Counted from the first letter of the stretch, positions 1-8,586 are shown. The stretch: DNA of 64,000 bases from Sporocytophaga myxococcoides (GCF_000775915.1 NZ_BBLT01000007.1:248001-312000); one strand, 5' to 3'. The notes: generated from the letters alone by a model not told the origin. A program made the numbers and translations.

Positions 1-106
1 TGTGTGACATGCTTGACCTTTGGATACCTATTGTATCAGCAAAGGACGAAGGAGTCAATTCTTTGTATTCCAGTATTGCCAGTATTCTTTCTGTTATTAA
101 ATTCAT
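1..106 (-). CDS. XRE-type helix-turn-helix regulator, N-terminal part (cut by window edge)
   Basis: Reading leftward from an ATG at 106, the first 35 codons are open to the window edge and begin MNLITERILAILEYKEL, followed by TPSSFADTIGIQRSSMSH. This is the usual start of a short Bacteroidota XRE/Cro-type DNA-binding protein: helix 1, then SFADTIGIQRSSMSH as the helix-turn-helix. The rest of the gene lies outside the window. The 5' region (107-240) contains repeated blocks such as ATTTGTAAA and TTTACAAATGT that could be operator sites for the regulator, which is inference. The family assignment rests on a short stretch but the pattern is characteristic. Confidence 0.7.
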   Translation of the reverse strand, partial: MNLITERILAILEYKELTPSSFADTIGIQRSSMSH

Positions 107-360
107 TTTTGTGAATATAACTTTACAAATGTACACAACCGCAAGTTTACATGGTTGTATTTTGTAAACTAGTTTTGCACATTCCTAAAAAAACTCGGAG
201 TTTACATTTGTAATTTACAAATGTGTATCACACTTAGTCAGGATATGAAAAAATGAAAAAAAGAAACCATGAAGGAAATTTTTCTCGTTTTATTATAGAT
301 TAAGGCAAAAATAAAACTAAATTAGCGCCATATTTCTGAAATTTTATAATATACATTACT

Positions 361-564
361 ATGCAAACACTTGGAGTTATATTAATGGTCGTAGGATTTA
401 TCATGGGAGTTTTCGGTGGAATGTTCCTTGCAATACCTGCGGTTGTAACAGATGAAAAAGGCGGTTTGAGCCAGGAAAAAATGATCAAAGTTTCTGTATT
501 AATTTTTGTCGGTTCTGTAATGATTCTAATTGGACAATATTTGTTTGCAGGATTAAACCACTAA
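361..564 (+). CDS. small two-helix membrane protein
   Basis: A 67-residue protein with two hydrophobic segments (about residues 5-28 and 44-63) joined by a charged loop with sequence TDEKGGLSQEKMIK. It has no signal peptidase site and no recognised catalytic motif, so it is probably an inner-membrane protein of unknown function. A strong hairpin terminator follows 27 bases after the stop, which supports a real single-gene transcript. The reverse-strand frame over the same bases is a shadow. Confidence 0.65.
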   Translation: MQTLGVILMVVGFIMGVFGGMFLAIPAVVTDEKGGLSQEKMIKVSVLIFVGSVMILIGQYLFAGLNH

Positions 565-590
565 AAAAGTAAGATTTTAAAGATACGTTA

Positions 591-636
591 AATCCGTTTT
601 TCTCTTAATAGAAGGGAAAAACGGATTTTTTTTGTT
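591..636 (+). terminator. rho-independent terminator of the small membrane protein gene
   Basis: AATCCGTTTTT at 591-601 pairs perfectly with AAAAACGGATT at 617-627 across a 15-base loop, and a long T run follows directly. It lies 27 bases after the gene at 361-564. Confidence 0.9.
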
Positions 637-919
637 TTTTTTTGAGAGTTTTTTTGAAAAAAGAGTGAATAGGTCTGATGATAGAACTTCTGAAGATATT
701 TATTCCAAAGAAGTAAAAAAACTATTCCCAACCATTCAGTGGATGAATTATTGAATTAAAAGTGTTTGTAGTGCGATACTTAATAATTTATAAGTTTTTA
801 TTAAGTTGCACTTGGCTTTGAACAGAGTTTTATTTTTATCGCCAAAATTTTTCATACTAAAATAAAGAGGCTGAACTTTAAAATTAATCCTAAGCTTTTG
901 ATTGTATAGAGTAAGAAAA

Positions 920-1108
920 ATGGCGGCAAAATTTAGTAATAACCGACCTTTTAAATTTCGAAACCCCGGAAAGTCGTCTGAGTTGGAAGACAAGGGTCGA
1001 AGATTTGTAAAAGAGGATGAAGTCTATTATTTCTGGAATACATCTTTCAATTATGAATCTAATAAGATTAATAATTTACCTGAATCTAAAAGTAAAAAGG
1101 AAGCTTGA
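920..1108 (+). CDS. hypothetical small basic protein
   Basis: An open frame of 62 codons from the ATG at 920, starting MAAKFSNNRPFKFRNPGKSS. It is rich in Lys, Arg and Asn and has no membrane segment or recognised motif. A TTG at 902 would extend it by six residues. Nothing nearby supports it as part of an operon, and there is no clear promoter. The opposite strand is also open here (748-993), so this may be chance. Confidence 0.35.
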   Translation: MAAKFSNNRPFKFRNPGKSSELEDKGRRFVKEDEVYYFWNTSFNYESNKINNLPESKSKKEA

Positions 1109-1209
1109 CTTTGGAAACTAAAAAGGCGCTTGAAATAGTCTTTTAAATGTCTTTAATAATTATTTGTCAAGGTCCAAAGAAAATGTTCAAAGAGCCTCAT
1201 TATAAATGA

Positions 1210-1240
1210 CAAAAGGAACTGATTGGGTCAGCTCCTTTTT
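1210..1240. terminator. bidirectional hairpin terminator
   Basis: AAAAGGAaCTGA (1211-1222) pairs with TCAGcTCCTTTT across the loop TTGGG, with a single A-C mismatch. T runs on both strands suit the leftward sensor gene ending at 1274 and any rightward transcript from 920. Confidence 0.75.
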
Positions 1241-1273
1241 GTCTGATAAAACAACTCTAAACTAAACTAAATT

Positions 1274-3541
1274 TTATTTCTTATTATTCTTTTTAACTGT
1301 CATTAATTCAGTTACATCTTTGGAAAAACATGCCACTGCGAAGATTTCTCCGGCATCGTTACGTAATGGTGCATAGTTGGATGCGTAGTAGGAGATTTTA
1401 CTTTCCTGGGGATATTCAGTTATGATTTCAAAGTTTTCACCTTTAAATGCTCTTTGGTAAACTTCGATCTGGTTTTGTTTTGCTTTTTCATCCTGAAATA
1501 GATTCATTAAGTCAAAACCTTTAAGATCTGTGATACCTGCAGCTTCAAGACCTTCTGCAAATGATTTATTCCAATCAATTATACAATAATTTTTATCTAC
1601 TGTAAATATGCTGTCTTTGGGAACATTTATCAGTTCTTTTAAATATTGCTCTTTTCGCCGAACGTCCTCTAGGATACGTTGCATTTCTTCCTGGGTTGCA
1701 GAAAGCTCCTCCATATTTTGACGAAGTTCTTCTTCCTGAGCTAAAAGTTCCTTGGATTTAAGTTCACTTTCTCCCAGTAATTTTTCTGACTGTTTCTGTG
1801 CTGCTATTAATTTCGTAATGTCTTTCCCAAAGCTTGCTACTGCAAAAATTTTGTTGTTTTTATCATGCAATGGGGCAAGGTTTGTTGTGATGTAGATCAC
1901 CCCACCATTATTATCATCGTATTCATTCGTAATTTCAAAGTTTTCCCCGTTAAAAGCTCTTTCATATAAAGCAATTTGTTTCTGCTTTTCAGCTTCTGAT
2001 GGGAATAAATCAAGGAATGGAAAGCCTTTTAGATCTACATTACCAGTAAATGCTTCAAGGGCCATTGAAAAAGATTTATTATAGCTAAGTACTCTATAGT
2101 CTCTGTCTACCGTGAATATTGTATCCTTTGGCACATTAATCAGTTCAGTAAGGTAACTTTCTTTTTCTCTTACCTCATTCAGAATTCTCTCCATTTCTTC
2201 CTGAGTGGTTGAAAGCTCTTCCATATTTTGACGAAGCTCTTCTTCCTGTGCCAAAAGTTCCTCTGATTTCTGACGTGATTCGCTTAGCAACTGTTCAGTC
2301 TGCTTTTGAGCACTCATAAGGGCTGTCACATCTTTCCCAAAGCATGCCACAGCTATGATTTCTCCTTCTTTACTATAAATAGGAGCTAGGTTCATGGTAT
2401 AATAGGATTTCACTCCATTGGCATCATATTCATTGGTCTCTTCAAAATTCTCGCCTGCGAATGCTCTTTCAAACAGAGTTTTTTGCTTCAGCTTCTCATT
2501 CTGATCAGGAAATAATGAAAGGTAATCAAAACCTTTAAAATCCATCTTTCCTGTCATAGCTTCTAAACCTGCCGAAAAAGCTCTGTTGTAACTAATAATT
2601 TTAAAATTCTTATCAACTGTAATGATGCTATCCTTAGGTACATTGATTAATTCATTCAAATAACTTTCTTTTTCCTGAGCTTGATTTAGAACTCGCTTCA
2701 TTTCTTCCTGAGTTGCAGAAAGTTCTTCCATGTTTTGTCTCACTTCCTCTTCCTGCTCCCTTAGTTGCTGTGTTTGTGCTTGTGTATCCTGAAGGAGCTT
2801 ATTGGTGCGTTGATTGATTTTAACAGCTTTCACAGTTGAAGCAATACTTTCTCCAAGCCTTTCAACAAACTCAATCTGATATTTTTTAAATATGGAAAAT
2901 GAGGCGATTTCAAGCACGCCAAGTACCTGATCGTCTAATTTTAATGGAACAATCAAAAGATTTCTCGCAGAACCTTCTCCTAATCCAGAGGTAATTCTCA
3001 AATAACTGTCAGGTATTTCTGTCATGTAAATAGTTTCCTTTTCCATCACAGCCTGTCCCGCAAGACCTTCACCTATATTTATTCTTTGATTAATGTACTT
3101 TTTTCTTTCAAAGGCATAACAAGCTTTTATTTCTAAATAAATGTCCTGAGCATCATTGTCGTCGATAATATATAATGCACCCTGATTGGCTCCCAGATAT
3201 TTAATCAGATTTCTGATTATATCATCTGTTAGCTCGTTCATGTCATTGTTTTTAGACCTCAGGATGTCAATGAACCTTGCCAGCCCTTCTGTAACCCAGT
3301 TTCTTTCCTTTTCTTCAACAGCATAGTTCTTTAACTGATTTCTGAGACTTATAAGCGAAGCACTCAGAGCGTTGCCTGTGTCTGATTCTTCATTGTACTT
3401 ATAATCGACATTAAGATTTCCTTTTTCTATTTCTTTTACAAATTCTGAAGCTGCTATAATTTGTGCTTCTAGTGTAGTTACTCTCTCTTCGAGTTCTTTT
3501 GTTTTAGAATTGCTGGTTTTACTGAAAACTGGAATATTCAT
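1274..3541 (-). CDS. GAF and triple-PAS sensory protein without output domain
   Basis: This 755-residue protein has no transmembrane segment. It starts with a coiled coil and a HAMP-like stretch (residues about 15-75), then a GAF domain (about 85-240; GANQGALYII and NIGEGLAGQAV are typical). Three near-identical units follow, each made of a coiled coil containing QEEELRQNMEELS-TQEEM and a PAS domain that begins LINVPKDSIITVD. The PAS domains centre near residues 310, 470 and 640. The chain stops after the third PAS: there is no histidine kinase, GGDEF or methyl-accepting signalling domain. In Cytophagales this architecture is common among cytoplasmic sensors that pass signals through the coiled coils, and the ligand is unknown. 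It is transcribed alone, with a hairpin terminator at 1210-1240. Confidence 0.85.
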   Translation of the reverse strand: MNIPVFSKTSNSKTKELEERVTTLEAQIIAASEFVKEIEKGNLNVDYKYNEESDTGNALSASLISLRNQLKNYAVEEKERNWVTEGLARFIDILRSKNNDMNELTDDIIRNLIKYLGANQGALYIIDDNDAQDIYLEIKACYAFERKKYINQRINIGEGLAGQAVMEKETIYMTEIPDSYLRITSGLGEGSARNLLIVPLKLDDQVLGVLEIASFSIFKKYQIEFVERLGESIASTVKAVKINQRTNKLLQDTQAQTQQLREQEEEVRQNMEELSATQEEMKRVLNQAQEKESYLNELINVPKDSIITVDKNFKIISYNRAFSAGLEAMTGKMDFKGFDYLSLFPDQNEKLKQKTLFERAFAGENFEETNEYDANGVKSYYTMNLAPIYSKEGEIIAVACFGKDVTALMSAQKQTEQLLSESRQKSEELLAQEEELRQNMEELSTTQEEMERILNEVREKESYLTELINVPKDTIFTVDRDYRVLSYNKSFSMALEAFTGNVDLKGFPFLDLFPSEAEKQKQIALYERAFNGENFEITNEYDDNNGGVIYITTNLAPLHDKNNKIFAVASFGKDITKLIAAQKQSEKLLGESELKSKELLAQEEELRQNMEELSATQEEMQRILEDVRRKEQYLKELINVPKDSIFTVDKNYCIIDWNKSFAEGLEAAGITDLKGFDLMNLFQDEKAKQNQIEVYQRAFKGENFEIITEYPQESKISYYASNYAPLRNDAGEIFAVACFSKDVTELMTVKKNNKK

Positions 3542-3873
3542 CTGGTGATAAAATAAATATTAATAATTTAAAGAAAAAGTACCTTCTTAATACATTCTTG
3601 ATTTGAATCAAATTGCATTGAAGAAGTTTGTATTTAATTGTAAACCTTTATACGCTAAATCTGAAAATTGTTTTCTGGTTGTATAGAATATTACATTAAC
3701 CGCCAATTTTTAATATTAAGTACTGGAATTTCAAAATGGACATTTATACCTCATATTATGGTGTTTTTTGTATTTTTTTATTCATTTTATTTATACTTTT
3801 ACACTAATATTATCGTATATTACCAATGATATTGAACCTTGTTAGTGAATAAAAGGTTAAATATTCCGATAAC
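3542..3873. other. intergenic region with no gene seen
   Basis: About 330 bases between the divergent sensor gene and the secreted Cys-rich protein. It is AT-rich, both frames are broken by stops, and I found no match to the TTTG/TAnnTTTG promoter pattern that I would trust. It must hold both promoters. Confidence 0.5.
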
Positions 3874-4257
3874 ATGTATTTCAAAAGATTTATAAATATT
3901 GTTCTTGTATTTGCACTTCTTATCTCTGTGATAGGCGTGACGACAACCAGTGCGATCTGTAAATACAGAACCGGAAATAATGTAGTGTGCAAAAGTGCCG
4001 AAAAGAATTGTTGCAAGCATACTAAAGAAAGTAACAATTGTTGTGAGGTAAAATCAGAACTTAAAAAGCTTGATGCAGATCTTTTAAGACAAGGGAATTT
4101 TGATTATATTCCAGATATAATTTTGTTTGCTGCAGCTTACTTTTATATAGCATTTGAATTTTTGCAGGTAAAGGACTCTCATGTCCGATTATATAATTAC
4201 AGTCCACCTCTTATTTCTTTGGATCTATCGGTCCTTCATCAGGTATTTAGAATTTAG
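3874..4257 (+). CDS. HYC_CC_PP-like small secreted protein
   Basis: A 127-residue protein with an N-terminal signal or anchor segment (residues 5-27), a Cys-rich part with ICKYRTGNNVVC, then NCCK and NCCE, a second hydrophobic stretch around residues 80-95, and the C-terminal motif YNYSPPLISLDLSVLHQVFRI. The order of a single Cys, CC and a late PP resembles the Bacteroidota family known as HYC_CC_PP, whose members are small exported proteins of unknown function sometimes near metal-handling genes. Here the His-Tyr of the name is replaced by Lys-Tyr on the far side of the Cys. It lies 175 bases upstream of a second Cys-rich secreted protein, which suggests a shared metal or redox role; that is inference. 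Confidence 0.65.
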   Translation: MYFKRFINIVLVFALLISVIGVTTTSAICKYRTGNNVVCKSAEKNCCKHTKESNNCCEVKSELKKLDADLLRQGNFDYIPDIILFAAAYFYIAFEFLQVKDSHVRLYNYSPPLISLDLSVLHQVFRI

Positions 4258-4432
4258 GAATTGAGTTTTTATGAAGTACGCATAATTAAGTATTGCTTAT
4301 TGCTACTTAATGAATAGGATATCTTCTGATACTGGTTAGGTATTGTTCAGATTTTATTTACAATGCGGATTTTTGCTTTACAAGCAACTTTTAATAAAAA
4401 AATCAATTAAATACTTTAAATTTAAAATCAAG

Positions 4433-4744
4433 ATGAAAAATCATATTTTAATTGCACTTATAGGTTTCTTCCTTTCTTTTGCCAATCAATCATTAGCAAG
4501 CACTCTCACTGATGATAAACCTGAATGTTGTAAAAAGAAAATGGAATGTTGCAAGAAAGAAAAGGAATGCTGCAAAAAGGCAGAAAGTAAGGCTTGCTGC
4601 GCAACTGCAGAAGCCTGCAAAGACGGATCTTGCTGTAAAGACGGGGTTTGTACTAAGGGTGATGTAAAATGCTGCAAAGAAAAATCTGAAGCTTGCTGCA
4701 AACATGAAGGCAAAAAAAAGAAAAAAGATAAGTGTTGTAAGTAA
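4433..4744 (+). CDS. secreted metallothionein-like Cys/Lys-rich protein
   Basis: The ATG at 4433 gives a clean signal peptide (MKNHILIALIGFFLSFANQSLA, residues 1-22); the open frame runs upstream to 4343, but those 30 residues do not look like an export signal. The mature part is about 80 residues with 18 cysteines, mostly in CC pairs spaced by Lys-rich segments such as ECCKKKMECCKKEKECCKK, and it ends KKKKKDKCCK. It has almost no aromatic residues and one His. This composition suggests thiolate metal binding in the periplasm or on the surface. It is not recognisably homologous to classical bacterial SmtA metallothioneins. A perfect hairpin terminator follows immediately. Confidence 0.75.
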   Translation: MKNHILIALIGFFLSFANQSLASTLTDDKPECCKKKMECCKKEKECCKKAESKACCATAEACKDGSCCKDGVCTKGDVKCCKEKSEACCKHEGKKKKKDKCCK

Positions 4745-4751
4745 ATGATTA

Positions 4752-4782
4752 TAAAGCCCCCGACATGTCGGGGGCTTTTTTT
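4752..4782 (+). terminator. perfect palindromic terminator
   Basis: GCCCCCGACATGTCGGGGGC at 4755-4774 is a perfect palindrome followed by eight T residues. It terminates the Cys-rich protein gene. Confidence 0.95.
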
Positions 4783-4816
4783 TACCTCTTAATAAAAACT
4801 CAATTAGGAATTCCTT

Positions 4817-4824
4817 TAACTTTG
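4817..4824 (+). promoter_or_regulatory. -7 element (TAACTTTG) of the DMT transporter promoter
   Basis: TAACTTTG matches the Bacteroidota TAnnTTTG -7 consensus exactly and lies 32 bases before the ATG at 4856. No good TTTG -33 element is present at the usual distance, so this is only a half match. Confidence 0.45.
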
Positions 4825-4855
4825 ATTTTATATAGTTTAAAATTGAAGTTTTAGA

Positions 4856-5740
4856 ATGTCAATAAAAAATCACAAAAATGAGAATCTGTTCCTGGTTGGC
4901 TTAGTTATTAGTATGTTTTGCTGGGGGGTAAGCTGGACATCGGGAAAGATTATGGTCAGTTATGGAAATGCACTGAATATAACGCTTTACCGGTTCTTTG
5001 TAACATTTATTTCATTATTTATAATAGTTGGGTTTACCGGAGAGAAGCTTAGAATTCTCAAAAAGGGTTTGCCAGATCTTATTTGTGCTGCCTTATTAAT
5101 AGCTCTTTATACATACTTGTTTTTTAAAGGTCTTTCTCTTGGAAAGGCAGGAGCAGGGGGAGTATTGGTTACTACATTAAACCCGATCATTTCATATGGT
5201 ATAATGCTTGTTTATGCCAAAAGGAAACCTGGGAAATATGAAGTAATCGGACTTGCAATTGGTCTGGTTGCAGGAGCTTTCTTGCTTCAGGTTTGGAATA
5301 ACTGGCATAAAATCTGGAATGCCGGGAATAGTTATTTTGTTATGGCTACTTTTACATGGGCCTTCTTAAGCCTATTTACAGCAAGATCAGGACGTTATGG
5401 TTCGCCGATAGCTTTTAGTCTTTGGATGTATGGTATATGCACTGTTATCATAGCTTTGATTTCTGACTATCAGGAAAGTATTGAAGTGTTTAACAGGATT
5501 GATCTTGTTTTCTGGATAAATCTTTTTTTCAGTGCTACTATCACAACTGCTCTGGCTACAACGTTTTTCTTTGTTGCTACTTCTAGATTAGGTGCAGGCA
5601 AAGCCAGCACATTTATTTTCCTGGTTCCGTTTTCTGCCGCTTTAGGATCCTGGATTTTTTTAAAGGAAGTTCCGGAAATTCATACCATCATTGGGGGACT
5701 TCTTGGAATATTTGCTGTCTATATGATAAACAGAAAATAG
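4856..5740 (+). CDS. EamA/DMT-family membrane transporter
   Basis: A 294-residue integral membrane protein with ten hydrophobic segments arranged as two EamA repeats (about residues 12-145 and 160-292). The first begins LVISMFCWGVSWTSGKIMV and ends each half with a conserved Gly/Pro pattern such as TTLNPIISYG. DMT proteins export amino acids, sugars or drugs by proton or substrate exchange; the substrate cannot be read from the sequence. It is expressed alone, with a hairpin terminator shared with the converging gene at 5820. Confidence 0.85.
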   Translation: MSIKNHKNENLFLVGLVISMFCWGVSWTSGKIMVSYGNALNITLYRFFVTFISLFIIVGFTGEKLRILKKGLPDLICAALLIALYTYLFFKGLSLGKAGAGGVLVTTLNPIISYGIMLVYAKRKPGKYEVIGLAIGLVAGAFLLQVWNNWHKIWNAGNSYFVMATFTWAFLSLFTARSGRYGSPIAFSLWMYGICTVIIALISDYQESIEVFNRIDLVFWINLFFSATITTALATTFFFVATSRLGAGKASTFIFLVPFSAALGSWIFLKEVPEIHTIIGGLLGIFAVYMINRK

Positions 5741-5783
5741 AAATGATTCATTTAAAAAAGGATTAACAAAGATGTAAAAATAA

Positions 5784-5812
5784 AAAAGCTCCCAACAAAA
5801 GGAGCTTTTCTA
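5784..5812. terminator. bidirectional terminator between converging genes
   Basis: AAAAGCTCC (5784-5792) pairs with GGAGCTTTT (5801-5809) around an eight-base loop, with A and T runs on both sides. It serves the transporter from the left and the lipoprotein gene from the right. Confidence 0.9.
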
Positions 5813-5819
5813 TTAAGTA

Positions 5820-6836
5820 TTAATAATACTGGTAAATTACCTCATCAATATTTTCACTCAGAGGGTAGTAGATTTTAAAAGCATTTGAACTGGAGTTTTT
5901 TACCCTTTTAGGAGTGGGGATATCACTTCCTGTATATCTGTATCCTGCTTCAATATCTATTGTCTCAGGACCTGTGTTCAGGGCAAGCTTTATATCCGTT
6001 TTAATACATGAATGACCGCTCACAAGTATATAGGGACCGGCTTTTGTATCACCATAACTTTTCCATAAGTAATCCTCTTTCATGAAGATTATATAATCGT
6101 TGTATCCTATTAGGGTTTTACTTGATTCAATTACGTTTTTAACAGAAGAACCTTTGAATACAGGCTCAGATATTCCTGACAACCTCATAGACATTCCAAT
6201 CCAGCCACCAGTAGATTTCCAGGTCCTTTTTTGAAAGTAACTTTTCTCTCTTACTTCTCCGCTAGTATGTTTGATTGAAAGTTTTCCTGTAAGAGTGGTT
6301 TGGGCAGAGTCTTTATATAAGGCTGTTCCGATAGGTTGAGCTGTTTGCCAGTAATAGCCTCCAGAAACATTCGTGAGTGTTACAGTTCCGTTTATAGAGA
6401 TTGTTTGTTCTGTGTTTGTAATTTTTACATTGAAATCCTTAAATGTAACGCTACATTCAGCATCCTTTTCTCCATAACTATTTCCTTTTTTCAGTTGAAT
6501 TGAAACATATCCTTTTTTTACCTTTTTATTGCAGATAATTTTATCATCATAAAAGAGATTATAGATTTTTTTATTATTACTGTTAACGGTTGCCGAATCA
6601 ACTCTAAGAATACCGCAGGGCAATATATATGAACTCTCATTTTTCCCTATCTTATAGCCAATAAAATCTGTTATATCCAATATTATCTGATTAGTCTCGT
6701 CAGATGCAGATCGGTCATCTTGTTTAAGCTGAGAGGGTATTGACTTTGCTGGTCCTGTTTCTTCTTTTGTACATGAAAACATACTTGGAAGAAAGAAAAG
6801 TAAATATAAGAAACTGAAGTAATTTGACTTTTTCAT
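5820..6836 (-). CDS. putative lipoprotein, paralogue of the next gene
   Basis: From the ATG at 6836 the protein is 338 residues and starts MKKSNYFSFLYLLFFLPSMFSC, with Cys22 as the lipidated residue. An earlier ATG at 6863 adds nine residues but places the Cys too far from the start. The mature part is mostly beta-strand with Gly, Thr and Tyr patterns such as TNVSGGYYWQ, YFQKRTWKSTGGW and GPYILVSGHSC. It aligns along its whole length with the neighbour at 6973-7998. I do not recognise the family; the two are probably surface or periplasmic proteins. Each copy has its own terminator, so they may be transcribed separately. Confidence 0.75.
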   Translation of the reverse strand: MKKSNYFSFLYLLFFLPSMFSCTKEETGPAKSIPSQLKQDDRSASDETNQIILDITDFIGYKIGKNESSYILPCGILRVDSATVNSNNKKIYNLFYDDKIICNKKVKKGYVSIQLKKGNSYGEKDAECSVTFKDFNVKITNTEQTISINGTVTLTNVSGGYYWQTAQPIGTALYKDSAQTTLTGKLSIKHTSGEVREKSYFQKRTWKSTGGWIGMSMRLSGISEPVFKGSSVKNVIESSKTLIGYNDYIIFMKEDYLWKSYGDTKAGPYILVSGHSCIKTDIKLALNTGPETIDIEAGYRYTGSDIPTPKRVKNSSSNAFKIYYPLSENIDEVIYQYY

Positions 6837-6921
6837 AAATGGTTTATCAAAACCGGTTTTCATAAGGTACGTTACTTTACCTTAAAAGTTTGCAATATAA
6901 ATATGTTGTGGCTGAAAAATA

Positions 6922-6953
6922 AAAGGGCCTTCCTGTGACTGGAAGGCCCTTTC
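6922..6953 (-). terminator. terminator of the second paralogous lipoprotein gene
   Basis: AAAGGGCCTTCC (6922-6933) pairs perfectly with GGAAGGCCCTTT (6941-6952) around a seven-base loop, with an A run at the left edge that reads as T on the minus strand. Confidence 0.9.
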
Positions 6954-6972
6954 GATAATTAGCTATAGTTAG

Positions 6973-7998
6973 TTAATATAATTGATATTGTTCTGACTTT
7001 AGATATGAGCCAAATTCAATGGAAATTTTATAGGCATTTGCCTCACAAAGATTGGCATCTGTAGTTGAGGTAGCTGTCATATTTGATGTGTTATATTTAT
7101 AACCTGCCTCTACATCGAAATATGCAGGAGTAATAGCAGGAATATTAACATTCGCTCTGGCTTTTCCTTTCACAAGTACATATGGTCCTGCCCACGTGGT
7201 ACCGCAGTTTGACCAAAGAAAGTTTTCTCCAAGATTTGATACATAATCAAAATTTCCATCTAGAGTTTTTCCTGTTTCATATACATTGGAATATGAATTC
7301 ACCCCTAGTGTTGTTGTTGTATCTCCTGCAATTGTTAACCTTAAGCCAGCCCAACCAGAAGTAGAAGACCAGGTTCTTTTCTGAAAGTAGTTTCTTTCAC
7401 GCACAGCTCCATTAGCATGAGTTACCATGAATTTACCTCTTACACTATGGGTTACAGCATCTTTATGTAGTGTGTTATCAGAAGGTATTATCACTTGCCA
7501 AACATAACCTCCGGTAAGGTTGGTTACCGTTATTGTTCCGTTTATAGTAACACTCTGGCCTGTAGCATTAGATTCTACTGTGTAATTATAAAATGTAATA
7601 GTGAACCTTGCATGCATCTCATTAAAATGAGAGCCGCTTTCCAGTTTAAATGAAACATCTCCGCTTTTCTTTTTGTAACCGCATTTATTCTGGTCTCCGA
7701 ATTTTAATGAATAAGTTTTTTTACCTGAAGATTCTGTAGAATCAAATTTAACTACACCGCATGGCAAATCATATGCAGCAATTCTTGCATTTTGTGCTCC
7801 ACCTCCGATTTGATTGCTGATTACATCATTTACATTAGAAATAGCTTCGTCAACTTCAGTTGAGCCTGTATTATCGTTTTGTTTCAGATTAGTAGGGACG
7901 GAGGTCGTCTGAGGATCGGTTTCATCTTTTTTACATCCTGAAAGGACTGAAAAAGAGAGTAACGTCAAAAAGAATAAGGAACGAATGTTTTTTTTCAT
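6973..7998 (-). CDS. putative lipoprotein, paralogue of the gene at 5820
   Basis: The ATG at 7998 gives 341 residues starting MKKNIRSLFFLTLLSFSVLSGC, a textbook lipobox (LSGC, Cys22). A TTG at 8013 would add five residues. It shares with its neighbour the blocks QAARIAAYDLPCGVVKFDST/ILPCGILRVDSA, NGTITVTNLTGGYVWQ/NGTVTLTNVSGGYYWQ, YFQKRTW and GPYVLVKG/GPYILVSG, so the pair arose by tandem duplication. The two have diverged strongly outside these blocks. Function is unknown; the beta-rich composition suggests a surface-exposed fold. Confidence 0.78.
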   Translation of the reverse strand: MKKNIRSLFFLTLLSFSVLSGCKKDETDPQTTSVPTNLKQNDNTGSTEVDEAISNVNDVISNQIGGGAQNARIAAYDLPCGVVKFDSTESSGKKTYSLKFGDQNKCGYKKKSGDVSFKLESGSHFNEMHARFTITFYNYTVESNATGQSVTINGTITVTNLTGGYVWQVIIPSDNTLHKDAVTHSVRGKFMVTHANGAVRERNYFQKRTWSSTSGWAGLRLTIAGDTTTTLGVNSYSNVYETGKTLDGNFDYVSNLGENFLWSNCGTTWAGPYVLVKGKARANVNIPAITPAYFDVEAGYKYNTSNMTATSTTDANLCEANAYKISIEFGSYLKSEQYQLY

Positions 7999-8211
7999 AG
8001 AGTTGTGTTTCAAACAATTAGATTATGTACGAAAGACAATATGTTATAGTTGGTTTTATTTCAATTATTTAAACTGAATTTTCGATACATTTCCTGTGTG
8101 AAAATAGTAATTTGTTATCATACAGTCTCTTTATGAATATGGATACCAAATTTACTTATTTGCAACTTAAGTAATTTCAAAAGATATTCGTGGTCTGATT
8201 TATTTGACTAA

Positions 8212-8586
8212 ATGGATACTATATTCGATCTATCTAATATTGCTGCTGGAATAATATTGGCAACCTCTACTTTGATGAAAGTTAAAAGTATTGCCGAAAG
8301 TATTTTAAAGCTTAGTAATTGGCTTACAGGATTCAAAGTGATTATTGGGTTTGTATGTCTTATTTTAGGATTGATTTTTTTGTTTCGACCTGGATGTTCT
8401 TTATATGATTTAACAGGAATTTTGGCTGGTCTTGTCCTTTTAACCGATACGCTTACCGGTATTCCAGGGATTGGAGAATCATTGACCAAGCTTTCCAGAT
8501 CTCTTTTACCATTTACAACTGTAATTGGAGTTGCATCACTTGTTGTTGGAATCCTTGGACTTCTCGATTTAAACTTTTTGTGTTAA
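8212..8586 (+). CDS. small four-helix membrane protein with internal duplication
   Basis: A 124-residue very hydrophobic protein made of two similar halves. Residues 5-58 (IFDLSNIAAGIILATSTLMK, then SIAESILKLSNW and a long hydrophobic segment) match residues 65-120 (LYDLTGILAGLVLLTDTLTG, then GIGESLTKLSRS and another long segment). Each half has two membrane segments separated by an IGES/AES-LxKLS linker. It probably sits in the inner membrane. The function is unknown. The clear repeat makes a real gene likely. Confidence 0.75.
   Translation: MDTIFDLSNIAAGIILATSTLMKVKSIAESILKLSNWLTGFKVIIGFVCLILGLIFLFRPGCSLYDLTGILAGLVLLTDTLTGIPGIGESLTKLSRSLLPFTTVIGVASLVVGILGLLDLNFLC

Noticed and set aside
655-754. 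possible coding tail reading EKRVNRSDDRTSEDIY and EVKKLFPTIQWMNY
   Set aside because: Only about 30 codons with no start signal; reads like protein but too short to assign, and no partner piece is nearby.
748-993. minus-strand open frame over the start of the small basic protein
   Set aside because: Shares its bases with the plus-strand frame, has no recognised motif, and its composition is that of AT-rich chance sequence.
4486-4713. open frames on the reverse strand of the Cys-rich gene
   Set aside because: Low-complexity shadows of the repeated Cys and Lys codons; no export signal or start context.
7182-7364. plus-strand open frame inside the second lipoprotein gene
   Set aside because: Antisense shadow of a clear lipoprotein gene.
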